The notes under the pieces are model-generated. The model did no database searches. It worked only from the letters and a program-made list of their open reading frames with translations, and was not told the origin of the DNA. From positions 310,001-374,000 of the forward strand of contig NC_008786.1 in the NCBI RefSeq assembly GCF_000015565.1: DNA of 64,000 nt. The letters run 5' to 3'. The translations under genes were made by a program, and so were the position numbers. Shown piece by piece: positions 24,130 through 33,476 of the stretch; within the stretch, counting starts at the first letter, position 1; every line of letters begins with the position of its first letter. Source of the DNA: Verminephrobacter eiseniae EF01-2. Lineage in GTDB: Bacteria; Pseudomonadota; Gammaproteobacteria; Burkholderiales; Burkholderiaceae_C.

Positions 24130-24153
24130 CCGGCCCTCAGCCCCCGGGGCCGG
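24130..24153. terminator. Hairpin between convergent ssb and mnmA
   Basis: CCGGCCC (24130-24136) pairs with GGGCCGG (24147-24153) between the two convergent stop codons. No T-tract follows, so a bidirectional intrinsic terminator is only a guess. Confidence 0.35.
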
Positions 24154-24156
24154 CAA

Positions 24157-25269
24157 TCATCCCGCAATCACCCCGCCCCCCAGGCAGACGTTGCCGTCAT
24201 ACAAGACCGCGCTTTGCCCGGGCGTCACGGCCCATTGCTCCTCGGAAAAGTGCAGGCGAAAGCCGGCCTGCCCGGCGCTGGCCATCGTGCATGACGCATC
24301 TTGCTGCCGGTACCGGGTCTTGGCCGCATAGCGGCCCGGGGCCGGGGCCGCGCCGCAAATCCAGCGCGCGTCCTGGGCCTCCAGGGCACGGGACAGCAGC
24401 CAGGGGTGGTCATGCCCTTGCACCACGCGCAAGGTGTTCGTGGCCAGTTCCTTGCGGGCCACGAACCAGGGCGCATGCGCACCGCCGCCACGCTGCGCGC
24501 CCTGCTCCTTGAGGCCGCCTATGCCCAGCCCCTGTCGTTGGCCCAGGGTGTAGAAGCTCAGTCCCGAATGCTGGCCCAGAACGCGGCCCCGGTCGTCCTC
24601 GATGGGGCCGGGGGCGGGGCCGATATAGCGGTTCAGGAACTCGCGAAACGGCCGCTCGCCGATGAAGCAGATGCCGGTCGAGTCCTTCTTCCTGGCGTTG
24701 GGCAGGCCGATGTCCTCGGCCAGGCGCCGCACCTCGGTCTTGCGCAGCGCGCCCAGCGGGAACAGCGTTCTGGACAACTGCCGCTGGTCCAGCCGGTGCA
24801 AAAAGTAGCTTTGGTCTTTGGCCGGGTCTGCCCCCTTGAGCAGCTCGAACCGGCCCGAGGCCGGGTTCCGGCGCACGCCGGCGTAGTGGCCGGTGGCGAT
24901 TTTCTCGGCGCCCAGACGCAGCGCATGGTCCAGAAAGGCCTTGAACTTGATCTCGGCGTTGCACAGCACATCGGGGTTGGGTGTGCGGCCGGCCTGGTAC
25001 TCGCGCAGGAACTCGGCGAACACGCGCTCCTTGTAGTCGGCCGCGAAGTTCACATGCTCGATCTCGATGCCGATCACGTCGGCCACGGCAGCGGCGTCGA
25101 CGAAGTCGGTGCCCGACGGGCAGTAGCCGCCGTCGTCATCGTCTTCCCAGTTCTTCATGAAGATGCCGACCACCTCATGGCCCTGCTGGCGCAGCAGGTA
25201 GGCGGTGACGGCCGAGTCCACGCCGCCGGACAGGCCGACGACGACGCGCTGCTTGGGGGAGGCTGTCAT
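24157..25269 (-). CDS. mnmA: tRNA-specific 2-thiouridylase MnmA
   Basis: 370-residue enzyme that thiolates U34 of Lys, Glu and Gln tRNAs. The N-terminal PP-loop is LSGGVDS (13-19). The catalytic Cys lies in [12 protein letters not shown] and the second in [13 protein letters not shown]; both are needed to form the persulfide intermediate. [13 protein letters not shown] is the family loop. The C-terminal beta-barrel ends LGGGVIAG. A longer than usual Gly/His-rich loop ([15 protein letters not shown]) occurs near residue 260. The ATG overlaps the stop of the upstream LysR gene as ATGA. Confidence 0.97.
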   Translation of the reverse strand: MTASPKQRVVVGLSGGVDSAVTAYLLRQQGHEVVGIFMKNWEDDDDGGYCPSGTDFVDAAAVADVIGIEIEHVNFAADYKERVFAEFLREYQAGRTPNPDVLCNAEIKFKAFLDHALRLGAEKIATGHYAGVRRNPASGRFELLKGADPAKDQSYFLHRLDQRQLSRTLFPLGALRKTEVRRLAEDIGLPNARKKDSTGICFIGERPFREFLNRYIGPAPGPIEDDRGRVLGQHSGLSFYTLGQRQGLGIGGLKEQGAQRGGGAHAPWFVARKELATNTLRVVQGHDHPWLLSRALEAQDARWICGAAPAPGRYAAKTRYRQQDASCTMASAGQAGFRLHFSEEQWAVTPGQSAVLYDGNVCLGGGVIAG

Positions 25270-26207
25270 CGCGCCGATTGTATTTTTTGTCGCGCCGGGC
25301 CATTGCGCAGGCGCGCAGAGCGGGTGGCCGCCAGCAGTTCATACAGTTGCTGCGCGGCCGGTGACAGGGACCGCCCCCGGCGCTTGATCAGCCCCATCTG
25401 CCGCGTGACCACCGGCTCCACCAGCGCGATGCTGACCAGCGTCGGGTGCTCCCGGCCCGGCATCGCCAGGCCCGGCACGGCCGCCACGCCCAGGCCGGCC
25501 TCGACCAGCCCGAGCAGCGTGGTCACATGCTTGGCCTCGTACAGGCATTGCGGTCGGTCGGGAACATTGGCCAGCGCCAGGTCCATCAGCAGCCGGTTGC
25601 CCGAGGTCTTGCCCACCGACATGTAGTCATGCTGGCCCAGGTCGGCCCAGGTCACCTTCTTGCGCCGGGCCAGCACATGGTCGCGCCGGCAGGCGGCCAC
25701 GAAGCGCTCGACCAGCACCGGCTTGAATTCGATCTCGGCCTCCTGGCTGCCGATGAAGTTCAGGCCGAAGTCCGCCTCGCCCTGCGCCACGGCCACCAGC
25801 ACCTCGTTGGCGCTGGCATCGTGCACCTTCACGCGGATCTTCGGAAAGCGCTCGTGGTAGCGCTTGACCACCTGCGGCAGAAAGTAATACACGGCCGACG
25901 GCACGCAGGCAATGGTCACCTCGCCCATGCGCCGCGCCGCCACATCCCCCAGGCCCATCAGCATGCCGTCCAACTCATCGAGCCACAGCCGCGTCTTGCG
26001 CGCAAAGTCGCGCCCCACGGCGGTGAGCGTGACGCGGCGCGTGCTGCGGTCGAGCAGGCGCACGCCCAGGGCCTGCTCGAGCTTGTCGATGCGGCGGCTG
26101 AAGGCCGGCTGCGACAGGTGGATGGATTCGGCCGCAGCGCGAAAGCTCTGCAACTCGGCCACGGCGGCGAAAGCCTGTATGTCGGCCAGATCGAATTTGT
26201 GCGGCAT
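25266..26207 (-). CDS. LysR-family transcriptional regulator
   Basis: 313 residues: winged HTH (residues about 6-65, [28 protein letters not shown]) and LysR_substrate domain. Start chosen at the ATG at 26207 ([11 protein letters not shown]), the usual LTTR distance before the HTH. Divergent from the GalD/PrpF-like isomerase gene with a 338-bp shared upstream region, the classical LTTR arrangement, so it most likely controls the isomerase-receptor operon. Overlaps mnmA by 4 nt at its 3' end. Confidence 0.92.
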   Translation of the reverse strand: MPHKFDLADIQAFAAVAELQSFRAAAESIHLSQPAFSRRIDKLEQALGVRLLDRSTRRVTLTAVGRDFARKTRLWLDELDGMLMGLGDVAARRMGEVTIACVPSAVYYFLPQVVKRYHERFPKIRVKVHDASANEVLVAVAQGEADFGLNFIGSQEAEIEFKPVLVERFVAACRRDHVLARRKKVTWADLGQHDYMSVGKTSGNRLLMDLALANVPDRPQCLYEAKHVTTLLGLVEAGLGVAAVPGLAMPGREHPTLVSIALVEPVVTRQMGLIKRRGRSLSPAAQQLYELLAATRSARLRNGPARQKIQSAR

Positions 26208-26262
26208 GGTGTGGCCCTGGTGTGATGTCCCGTCAATGGCTGCGCATGAAAATGGCGCAAAT

Positions 26263-26402
26263 GGCGTCCTTCGCGCCAGGGCGGCGTTGCAGATCCCCGC
26301 GATGCCTGCGCACGTATCCGTACCGCTGCGGTCTGCGCCTTGCCCTGACACGAAACGCATCGGCTTCATCCCGTGCCGGCATTTGCGGGACGGCACACCC
26401 GT
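26263..26402. repeat. Intergenic repeat B, copy 1
   Basis: About 140 bp resembling 62459-62588. Shared blocks are ATCCCCGCGA, CGCCTTGCCCTGACACGAAA, CATTTGC and GGACGGCAC in the same order. It occupies much of the divergent gap 26208-26545 between lysR and the isomerase gene. The rest of that gap holds CGTTGT (26492-26497) and ACAACG (26512-26517), an inverted pair that may be part of a LysR operator. Confidence 0.6.
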
Positions 26403-26545
26403 GCAGAAAAGAAGAAGCTCGCCCGGCAACCCGGCAGCGGCCATTGCAGCATGTCCATGCGCCCCCAATCCATTGCGCGGCATGCATCGATCGTTGTCAA
26501 CAATGCAATTCACAACGGGTCGATGGCGCAGCAACATGCCGGCCC

Positions 26546-27673
26546 ATGAGCTACCACCTTCCTTGCGTCCTGATGCGCGGCGGCACCTCCCGGGGGCCTT
26601 TCTTCCTGGCCGACTGGTTGCCGCAAGACCCTTTGCAGCGCGACCGCACGCTGATCGCGGCCCTGGGTTCGCCGCATGAGTTGCAGATCGACGGCCTGGG
26701 CGGCGGCCACTCGCTGACCAGCAAGGTGGCCATCGTCTCGCGCTCGGTGCATGCCGGCTGCGATGTCGACTATCTGTTCGCCCAGGTCAGCGTGGGCGAA
26801 GCCCGTGTCGATACCCGCCCCAACTGCGGCAACATGCTCGCCGGCGTCGGCCCGTTTGCGATCGAGCAGGGCCTGGTGCACGCCGGGCGCCAGGCCGACG
26901 TGACGCAGGTGCGGGTCTACAACCTGAACACCGGCGCGCGCATCGACCTGCAGGTGCAGACCCGCGACGGCCGCGTGCGCTACGAGGGCGACATGCGCAT
27001 CGACGGCGTGCAGGGCACGGCCGCGCCGGTGCTGATGAGCTTTCGGGACGCCTGGGGCGCCGTCACCGGCCAGCTCTTTCCCACCGGCCAGCGCATCGAC
27101 ACCATCGCCGGCCTGCAAGTCACCTGCATCGACGCCGCCCAGGTGATGGTGCTGGTGCCTGCCGCCGCGCTGGGCCTGCGCGGCGACGAGAGCGCAGCCG
27201 AACTCGATGCCGACACCGCGTTGCTGGCGCGGCTCCAGGCCCTGCGCTGCCAGGCCGGGCTGCGCATGGGCCTGGGCGGCATCCCGGACAGCGTGCTGCC
27301 CAAGCCGGTGCTGGTCGCGCCAGGGCCGGCGCCCGGCAGCATCGTCTCGCGCTACTTCACCCCCTGGCGCTGCCACCGCTCGCACGCCGTGACCGGCGCC
27401 ATCGGCGTGGCCGCGGCGCTGCTGCTGCCCGGCACCGTGGCCACCGACGCGCGCACCCCCGCCAGCGCCGGAACGCACCGCGTGCAGGTGCTGCACCCGG
27501 CAGGCCGCACCCCTGTGGATGTGCAACTGGCCTTGGTCGATGGCCACTGCACGCTGGTGCAGGCCGCGCTGGTGCGCACCGCCCGCAAGATTTTCGAGGG
27601 CACGCTGTTCGTCGCGCAAAGCGCAATGGAGCCTGGATGCCCCGGGCCATGGCCCGCCGATGACCGGCCGTAG
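26546..27673 (+). CDS. PrpF/GalD-family isomerase (4-oxalomesaconate tautomerase-like)
   Basis: A 375-residue diaminopimelate-epimerase-fold isomerase of the PrpF family, which includes 2-methylaconitate isomerase and 4-oxalomesaconate tautomerase GalD. CVLMRGGTSRGPFF is the N-terminal family motif, GLGGGHSLTSKVAIV holds the conserved Lys, and PNCGNMLAGVGPFAIE the catalytic Cys region. Start chosen at the ATG at 26546. A TctC receptor gene follows 34 nt downstream and a LysR gene is divergent. In gallate and protocatechuate 4,5-cleavage loci of Burkholderiales GalD-type genes sit in similar settings, so an aromatic or tricarboxylate pathway is likely. Confidence 0.85.
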   Translation: MSYHLPCVLMRGGTSRGPFFLADWLPQDPLQRDRTLIAALGSPHELQIDGLGGGHSLTSKVAIVSRSVHAGCDVDYLFAQVSVGEARVDTRPNCGNMLAGVGPFAIEQGLVHAGRQADVTQVRVYNLNTGARIDLQVQTRDGRVRYEGDMRIDGVQGTAAPVLMSFRDAWGAVTGQLFPTGQRIDTIAGLQVTCIDAAQVMVLVPAAALGLRGDESAAELDADTALLARLQALRCQAGLRMGLGGIPDSVLPKPVLVAPGPAPGSIVSRYFTPWRCHRSHAVTGAIGVAAALLLPGTVATDARTPASAGTHRVQVLHPAGRTPVDVQLALVDGHCTLVQAALVRTARKIFEGTLFVAQSAMEPGCPGPWPADDRP

Positions 27674-27706
27674 CCCCGCCGATGAGCACATGAAAGGAGA
27701 CAGCAA

Positions 27707-28720
27707 ATGCCCCCACCCAACCCCAACCCCAACCCATCGACCCGGCAACGCCCGGCGCGCCGGCGCGCGCTTTGCCTGGCCCTGCTCGCCGGCGCGCTCG
27801 CCTTGCCTGCGGGCGCGCAAGCGGCCTTCCCCGAGCGCCCCATCACGCTGGTGGTGCCGACAGCCGCCGGTGGCGGCAACGACGGCATGGCGCGCGTGGT
27901 GGCGCAGAAAATGTCGGCGCTGCTGGGCCGGACGGTGATCGTGGAAAACAAGGCCGGCGCCAACGGCGCCATCGCCGCCGAGTACGTGGCGCGGGCCGCG
28001 CCTGACGGGCACACCATCCTGTTTGGCTACATTGCCACCCACGGCATGAACCCGGCGCTGCAAAAGCTGCGCTACGACCCCATCACCCAGTTCGAGCCTA
28101 TCGGCATGGTCTGCTACTCGCCCACGCTGATGGTGATCAACCCCCGGGTGCCGGCCACAACGGTGGCCGAGTTCGTCGCGCTCACCCGGGCCAACCCCGG
28201 GGCCTACAACTATGCGTCCGCAGGCAATGGCACGGCGCCGCATTTCTCGGCCGAGATGTTCAAGCTCGAAAGCGGCGCGCAGATGGCGCATGTGCCCTAC
28301 CGTGGCTCGGCCCCCGCGCTGAACGACACCATGGCCAACCAGACGCAGGTGATGTTCCCCAGCCTGTTCGCCTCCTCGGCCCATGTCAAGAGCGGCAAGC
28401 TGCGCGCGCTGGCGCTGGCCGGCCCCAAACGCTCGCCGTTGCTGCCCGGGGTGCCGACGCTGCAAGAGGCCGGCGTCGAGGGCGTGGAGATCACGCAGTG
28501 GTACGCCTTGTTCGCCCCGGCCAAGACCCCCAGGGCCGTGATCGGGCAGCTCAACTCGGCCCTGAACCAGGCCCTGGCCGACAAACAGGTGGCGCAACGC
28601 ATCGAGGCGCAGGGCGCGGTGGTCGACAGCAGCACCCCCGAGGCCCTGGCGCTTACCGTGCGCCAGGAGATCGCCAAATGGCGCGGCGTGGTGCACAGGG
28701 CGCAGCTCAGCGCCGACTGA
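27707..28720 (+). CDS. Tripartite tricarboxylate transporter receptor (TctC/Bug family)
   Basis: A 337-residue periplasmic solute receptor. A basic N-terminus and hydrophobic core (ALCLALLAGALALPAGAQA) form a signal peptide cleaved near residue 40. ERPITLVVPTAAGGGNDGMAR and VENKAGANGAIAAEYVARA are Bug-family signatures, and PYRGSAPALND the ligand-loop region. No TctA/TctB membrane genes lie nearby, a frequent situation for Bug proteins. Likely ligand is a di- or tricarboxylate made or used by the preceding isomerase. A Pro-Asn repeat (PNPNPNP) opens the protein. Confidence 0.92.
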   Translation: MPPPNPNPNPSTRQRPARRRALCLALLAGALALPAGAQAAFPERPITLVVPTAAGGGNDGMARVVAQKMSALLGRTVIVENKAGANGAIAAEYVARAAPDGHTILFGYIATHGMNPALQKLRYDPITQFEPIGMVCYSPTLMVINPRVPATTVAEFVALTRANPGAYNYASAGNGTAPHFSAEMFKLESGAQMAHVPYRGSAPALNDTMANQTQVMFPSLFASSAHVKSGKLRALALAGPKRSPLLPGVPTLQEAGVEGVEITQWYALFAPAKTPRAVIGQLNSALNQALADKQVAQRIEAQGAVVDSSTPEALALTVRQEIAKWRGVVHRAQLSAD

Positions 28721-28789
28721 GGCCGGAGCGGGATCACTTAGACTGGCGCCTTTCCAGCACCACCGACCCTCATCCCCGAAGGAGCTCCA

Positions 28790-29851
28790 ATGAAGAAAAC
28801 GGCGGCCCTTTGCGCCCTGCTGGCCAGCGCGCCAGTCATCGCACAAACCAGCAGCTTGACACTCTACGGCATCGTCGACCTGGGCCTGCACTGCAGCCGT
28901 GGCATCACGTCGGCCCATGCCCCGGCCACCGGATCGCAGACCAGCCTGGGCAGCGGCATCCACACTACCAGCCGCTGGGGCCTGCGCGGCAGCGAAGTCC
29001 TGAGCGGGGATACCCGCGTCCTGTTCAACCTGGAAAGCGGCGTGCGCGTCGACAGTGGCGCGCCGGGCATGGCCAGCAAATCCTTCGACCGCGCCTCATG
29101 GGTCGGGCTGCAAGGCGGCTGGGGCAGCGTCCAAATCGGACGCCAGACCAGTTTGCTGGCCGACGCCATCGCGCCGGTGGACCCGCTGGGCTTGCGCTTT
29201 GGCGGCGCCAACGTGAATGCCGGTGTGGTCGCGCTCAGCCGGCATGGCCTGGGCGCCGATTTCGGCAACGCGGGCTCGAACAGCAGTTCGTACCGGCTGG
29301 ACAACGCCTTCAAATACATCGGCCAATTTGGCGGCTTCACGGCGCGGGCCATGCTGGGGCTGGGCGAGGTGGCCGGGCAGGCATCGGCCCTTTCATCGCG
29401 CGGACTGGGCCTGGCCTATGCGGCCAACGGATGGACGGTATCCGGCGCCTTCCAGACCTTCAAGGACGCCGACCGGCGCTCGCTGAACGGCTCCACGCTG
29501 GGCCTGGCCTACCAGTGGAACAGCCTGCGCCTGGCCGCCAATGCCGGACGCAACGAGGCGCAAACCGCAGCCGGCACGCACACCGGGCAGCGCGTGCTTT
29601 CCAGTGGCGTCATCTGGACGGCCCAGCCTGCGCTGAACCTGGGCCTGACCTACTACCATGCCGGCCGCTCCCGCACCGGCGCCCACAAAGATGGCTACGG
29701 CCGCTGGGTGACCTTTGCCGAATACAAGCTGTCGCGGCGCACACAGTTGTATGCCGAACTGGACAGCACCCGCTGGCGCGACGGTTACCAGGGCGCAGCC
29801 AATCCGGCCACGGCCACGGGCATCGCAGCCGGCGTGGTGCACCGCTTCTGA
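28790..29851 (+). CDS. Outer-membrane porin (Porin_4 family)
   Basis: A 353-residue general porin. Signal peptide of about 19 residues ending VIAQT, first strand SSLTLYGIVDLGL, and the C-terminal VVHRF with terminal Phe required for BAM recognition. SRWGLRGSEVLSGDTRVLFNLE and SFDRASWVGLQGGWGSVQIGRQ are diagnostic of betaproteobacterial trimeric porins. The gene follows the TctC receptor by 69 nt with AAGGAG before its ATG, so it may serve the same uptake route. Confidence 0.93.
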   Translation: MKKTAALCALLASAPVIAQTSSLTLYGIVDLGLHCSRGITSAHAPATGSQTSLGSGIHTTSRWGLRGSEVLSGDTRVLFNLESGVRVDSGAPGMASKSFDRASWVGLQGGWGSVQIGRQTSLLADAIAPVDPLGLRFGGANVNAGVVALSRHGLGADFGNAGSNSSSYRLDNAFKYIGQFGGFTARAMLGLGEVAGQASALSSRGLGLAYAANGWTVSGAFQTFKDADRRSLNGSTLGLAYQWNSLRLAANAGRNEAQTAAGTHTGQRVLSSGVIWTAQPALNLGLTYYHAGRSRTGAHKDGYGRWVTFAEYKLSRRTQLYAELDSTRWRDGYQGAANPATATGIAAGVVHRF

Positions 29852-30178
29852 CGTTGCCAACATTTCGGGGCGGGTGCCTTGCCGCAGCGCGCACCACGGC
29901 GGCGTCGGCCGGCCCGGCGCGGCCGTGCTCCCGGATGGCGCTGCCCGGCAAGCCACGGGCCGGCGCGCGCCACGGCTTGCAGCGGGGCGCCACGGCGGGC
30001 CAAGGCCCGCACGCACATCGGCTGGCGCGGCACTGAACAGGGGCCGCAACGCAGCGCCCCGTGCCCCCGGCGCGACGCCAGCGCGATCGTCGTACAGTGG
30101 CAGCGCCATGGCTGCCGGCCCCTGTGACCGGCCCCGACCCCTCGACAAGCACCCAAGGAACCCCAGGAGACCCCCCGC
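29852..30178. other. Intergenic gap between porin and thiolase genes
   Basis: 327 nt of very GC-rich sequence. No gene was recognised on either strand. The ribosome site of the thiolase gene (CAGGAGA) lies at its 3' end. Confidence 0.4.
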
Positions 30179-31384
<1,206 letters not shown>

Positions 31385-31473
31385 GCCCGGGTTGACGCGG
31401 AGGGAGGAAGGGGCGGCGCGCCTTCACCCCGGATTCGGCTCTCGGCCCCGCCGTGCGGGCCGGAGGCCGGATC

Positions 31474-31494
31474 GGCGCAGCCGTCGGCTGCGCC
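31474..31494. terminator. Hairpin between convergent thiolase and ilvA genes
   Basis: GGCGCAGCC (31474-31482) pairs perfectly with GGCTGCGCC (31486-31494) around a 3-nt loop, 19 bp before the ilvA stop on the other strand. It lacks an evident T-tract for the thiolase transcript. Confidence 0.45.
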
Positions 31495-31512
31495 GCGTGG
31501 CGGCGGCTTGCG

Positions 31513-33210
31513 TCATGCAGATCTTTTTCCGGCGGCGGCAGGCACCAACGGATCATGCGCCCCGTGCTCCGGGCCATCCGGGCCGATCGGACCATCGGGC
31601 CATTCGATCATTGGCTCATCGACGACGATGGCCTGCCCTCGTGCCGGCCCTCGTTTGGGGCACAGGAACAGCCGGTAGGCCGGGTTGTGCGTTTCTTCCA
31701 CCCAGGGGTAGCCCAAGGTGACCAGAAAGGCGTCGAAGGTGGCGCTGTCTTCGCTGGGCACCTGCATGCCCACGAGGGTGCGGCCGTAGTCTGCGCCCTG
31801 GTTGCGGTAGTGGAACAGGCTGATGTTCCAGGTCGGCTGCATCAGGCTCAGGAATTTGAGCAATGCGCCGGGACGTTCGGGGAAGGTAAAGCGCAGCAGC
31901 CGCTCGTCCTGCGCCAATGCCGAATGCCCACCCACCAGGTGGCGCAGGTGTTCCTTGGCCAGTTCGTCGTGGGTCAGGTCCAGCGTCTCGAAACCGTGCT
32001 GGCTGAAGTTGCGGGCGATTTCTTCCGACTCGCCCCGGCCCTGCGTGGTCAGGCCCACGAACACATGGGCCAGTTGGGCGTCGCTGATGCGGTAGTTGAA
32101 TTCGGTCACGTTGCGCGGGCCGCCGGGCAGGCCGCCGACCAGTTCGCAAAAGCGCCGGAAGCTGCCGCGATCTTCGGGGATGGTGACGGCCAGCAGGGCC
32201 TCGCGCTCCTCGCCCACCTCGGCCCGCTCGGCGACGAAGCGCAGGCGGTCGAAGTTCATGTTGGCGCCGCTGAGGATGGCGGCGTAGGTCTCGCCCCGGG
32301 TCTGGTGCGTGGCGACATATTGCTTGATCGCGGCCACGGCCAGCGCGCCGGCTGGCTCGACGATGCTGCGCGTGTCGAGAAACACGTCCTTGATGGCCGC
32401 GCAGACGGCGTCGGTGTCGACGCTGATGAAGCCATCGACCAGGCCCTGCGCGATGCGCAAGTTCTCCCGGCCCACGCACTTGACGGCCGTGCCGTCGGAA
32501 AACAGCCCCACATCGGCCAGCGTGACGCGCTGCTGCGCCTTGACCGATTGGATCATCGCGTCCGAGTCGTTCATCTGCACGCCGATGATCTTGATCTCGG
32601 GCCGCAGGGCCTTGATGCAGTTGGCCACGCCGCTGATCAGCCCGCCGCCGCCGATGGCCACGAACACGGCGTCGAGCCGGTCGCTGCCCAGGCTTTGCAA
32701 CTGGCGCAGGAGTTCCATCGCGATGGTGCCTTGGCCGGCGATCACGTCCGGGTCGTCAAAGGGGTGGATGAAGGTCAGGCCCAGTTCCTGCTCCAGTTGC
32801 AGCGAGTGCCCGTAGGCGTCGGAATAGCTGTCCCCGGAGAGCACGACCTCGCCGCCGAGCATCTTCACGGCGTCGATCTTGAGCTGGGGCGTGGTCGTCG
32901 GCATCACGACGAGCGCGCGCGCGCCCAGTTTGCGCGCGCTCATCGCCACGCCCTGGGCGTGGTTGCCGGCCGAGGCGCAGATCACCCCGCGCTGCAACTG
33001 CTCGGGCGCGAGTTGCGCCATTTTGTTGTACGCGCCGCGCAGTTTGAAGCTGAACACCGGTTGCTGGTCTTCGCGCTTGAACAGCACCCTGTTGTGCAGC
33101 CGGCGGCTCAGGTTGTGGGCCGGCTCCAGCGCCGATTCCAGCGCCACGTCGTAGACACGGGCGGTGAGGATCTTCTTCAGATAGTCGTCGGGGGTCAGGT
33201 GCGCGGTCAT
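31513..33210 (-). CDS. ilvA: Biosynthetic threonine ammonia-lyase
   Basis: PLP enzyme that deaminates threonine to 2-oxobutanoate, the first step to isoleucine. The PLP Lys is K56 in FSFKLRGAYNK; the phosphate loop is AIGGGGLISG. Two C-terminal ACT-like regulatory domains (about residues 330-500) bind isoleucine and valine, as in the long biosynthetic form. The protein is 565 residues, about 50 longer than the Escherichia coli enzyme. The excess is a C-terminal tail after LFLCPKRG, rich in Gly, Pro and Asp (WPDGPIGPDGPEHG), which looks like read-through into former intergenic DNA. Confidence 0.95.
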   Translation of the reverse strand: MTAHLTPDDYLKKILTARVYDVALESALEPAHNLSRRLHNRVLFKREDQQPVFSFKLRGAYNKMAQLAPEQLQRGVICASAGNHAQGVAMSARKLGARALVVMPTTTPQLKIDAVKMLGGEVVLSGDSYSDAYGHSLQLEQELGLTFIHPFDDPDVIAGQGTIAMELLRQLQSLGSDRLDAVFVAIGGGGLISGVANCIKALRPEIKIIGVQMNDSDAMIQSVKAQQRVTLADVGLFSDGTAVKCVGRENLRIAQGLVDGFISVDTDAVCAAIKDVFLDTRSIVEPAGALAVAAIKQYVATHQTRGETYAAILSGANMNFDRLRFVAERAEVGEEREALLAVTIPEDRGSFRRFCELVGGLPGGPRNVTEFNYRISDAQLAHVFVGLTTQGRGESEEIARNFSQHGFETLDLTHDELAKEHLRHLVGGHSALAQDERLLRFTFPERPGALLKFLSLMQPTWNISLFHYRNQGADYGRTLVGMQVPSEDSATFDAFLVTLGYPWVEETHNPAYRLFLCPKRGPARGQAIVVDEPMIEWPDGPIGPDGPEHGAHDPLVPAAAGKRSA

Positions 33211-33338
33211 GGCAGGGGCGGCAAGGGCGGATGGCAGGGCAGCACATCATAAGTGCGCCACCTGCCGTCGATGCCATCGACGGCGAGCGCCTGCGGCCCT
33301 GGCGCATCGGTTGCATCGGCACGGTCGAGGCACGCCAG

Positions 33339-33382
33339 TGTCGCGTCACCGATCAGATGTCGTAGGCTGCGCGCAGCCATCG
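33339..33382. repeat. Partial copy of the 158-bp palindromic element
   Basis: Matches the first 44 bp of the element seen complete at 46645, 58167 and 62267 (TGTCGCGTCACCGATCAGAT and following), then diverges. It lies in the 266-bp gap between the divergent ilvA and UvrA-like genes, which holds no gene. Confidence 0.75.
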
Positions 33383-33476
33383 CCCCCGATGGCGCCTTGC
33401 CGGCACACCAGGCGCGTGCACCGCATGGTGCTGCGCCCTATGATGCCTGGCCCCCACCCCTCCGAAGACTGCCTCC

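Noticed and set aside
26510..28963. 817-codon minus-strand ORF opposite the isomerase and TctC genes
   Set aside because: Shadow frame of two convincing plus-strand genes with signal peptide and family motifs; low-complexity His/Gly/Arg composition and no homology recognised.
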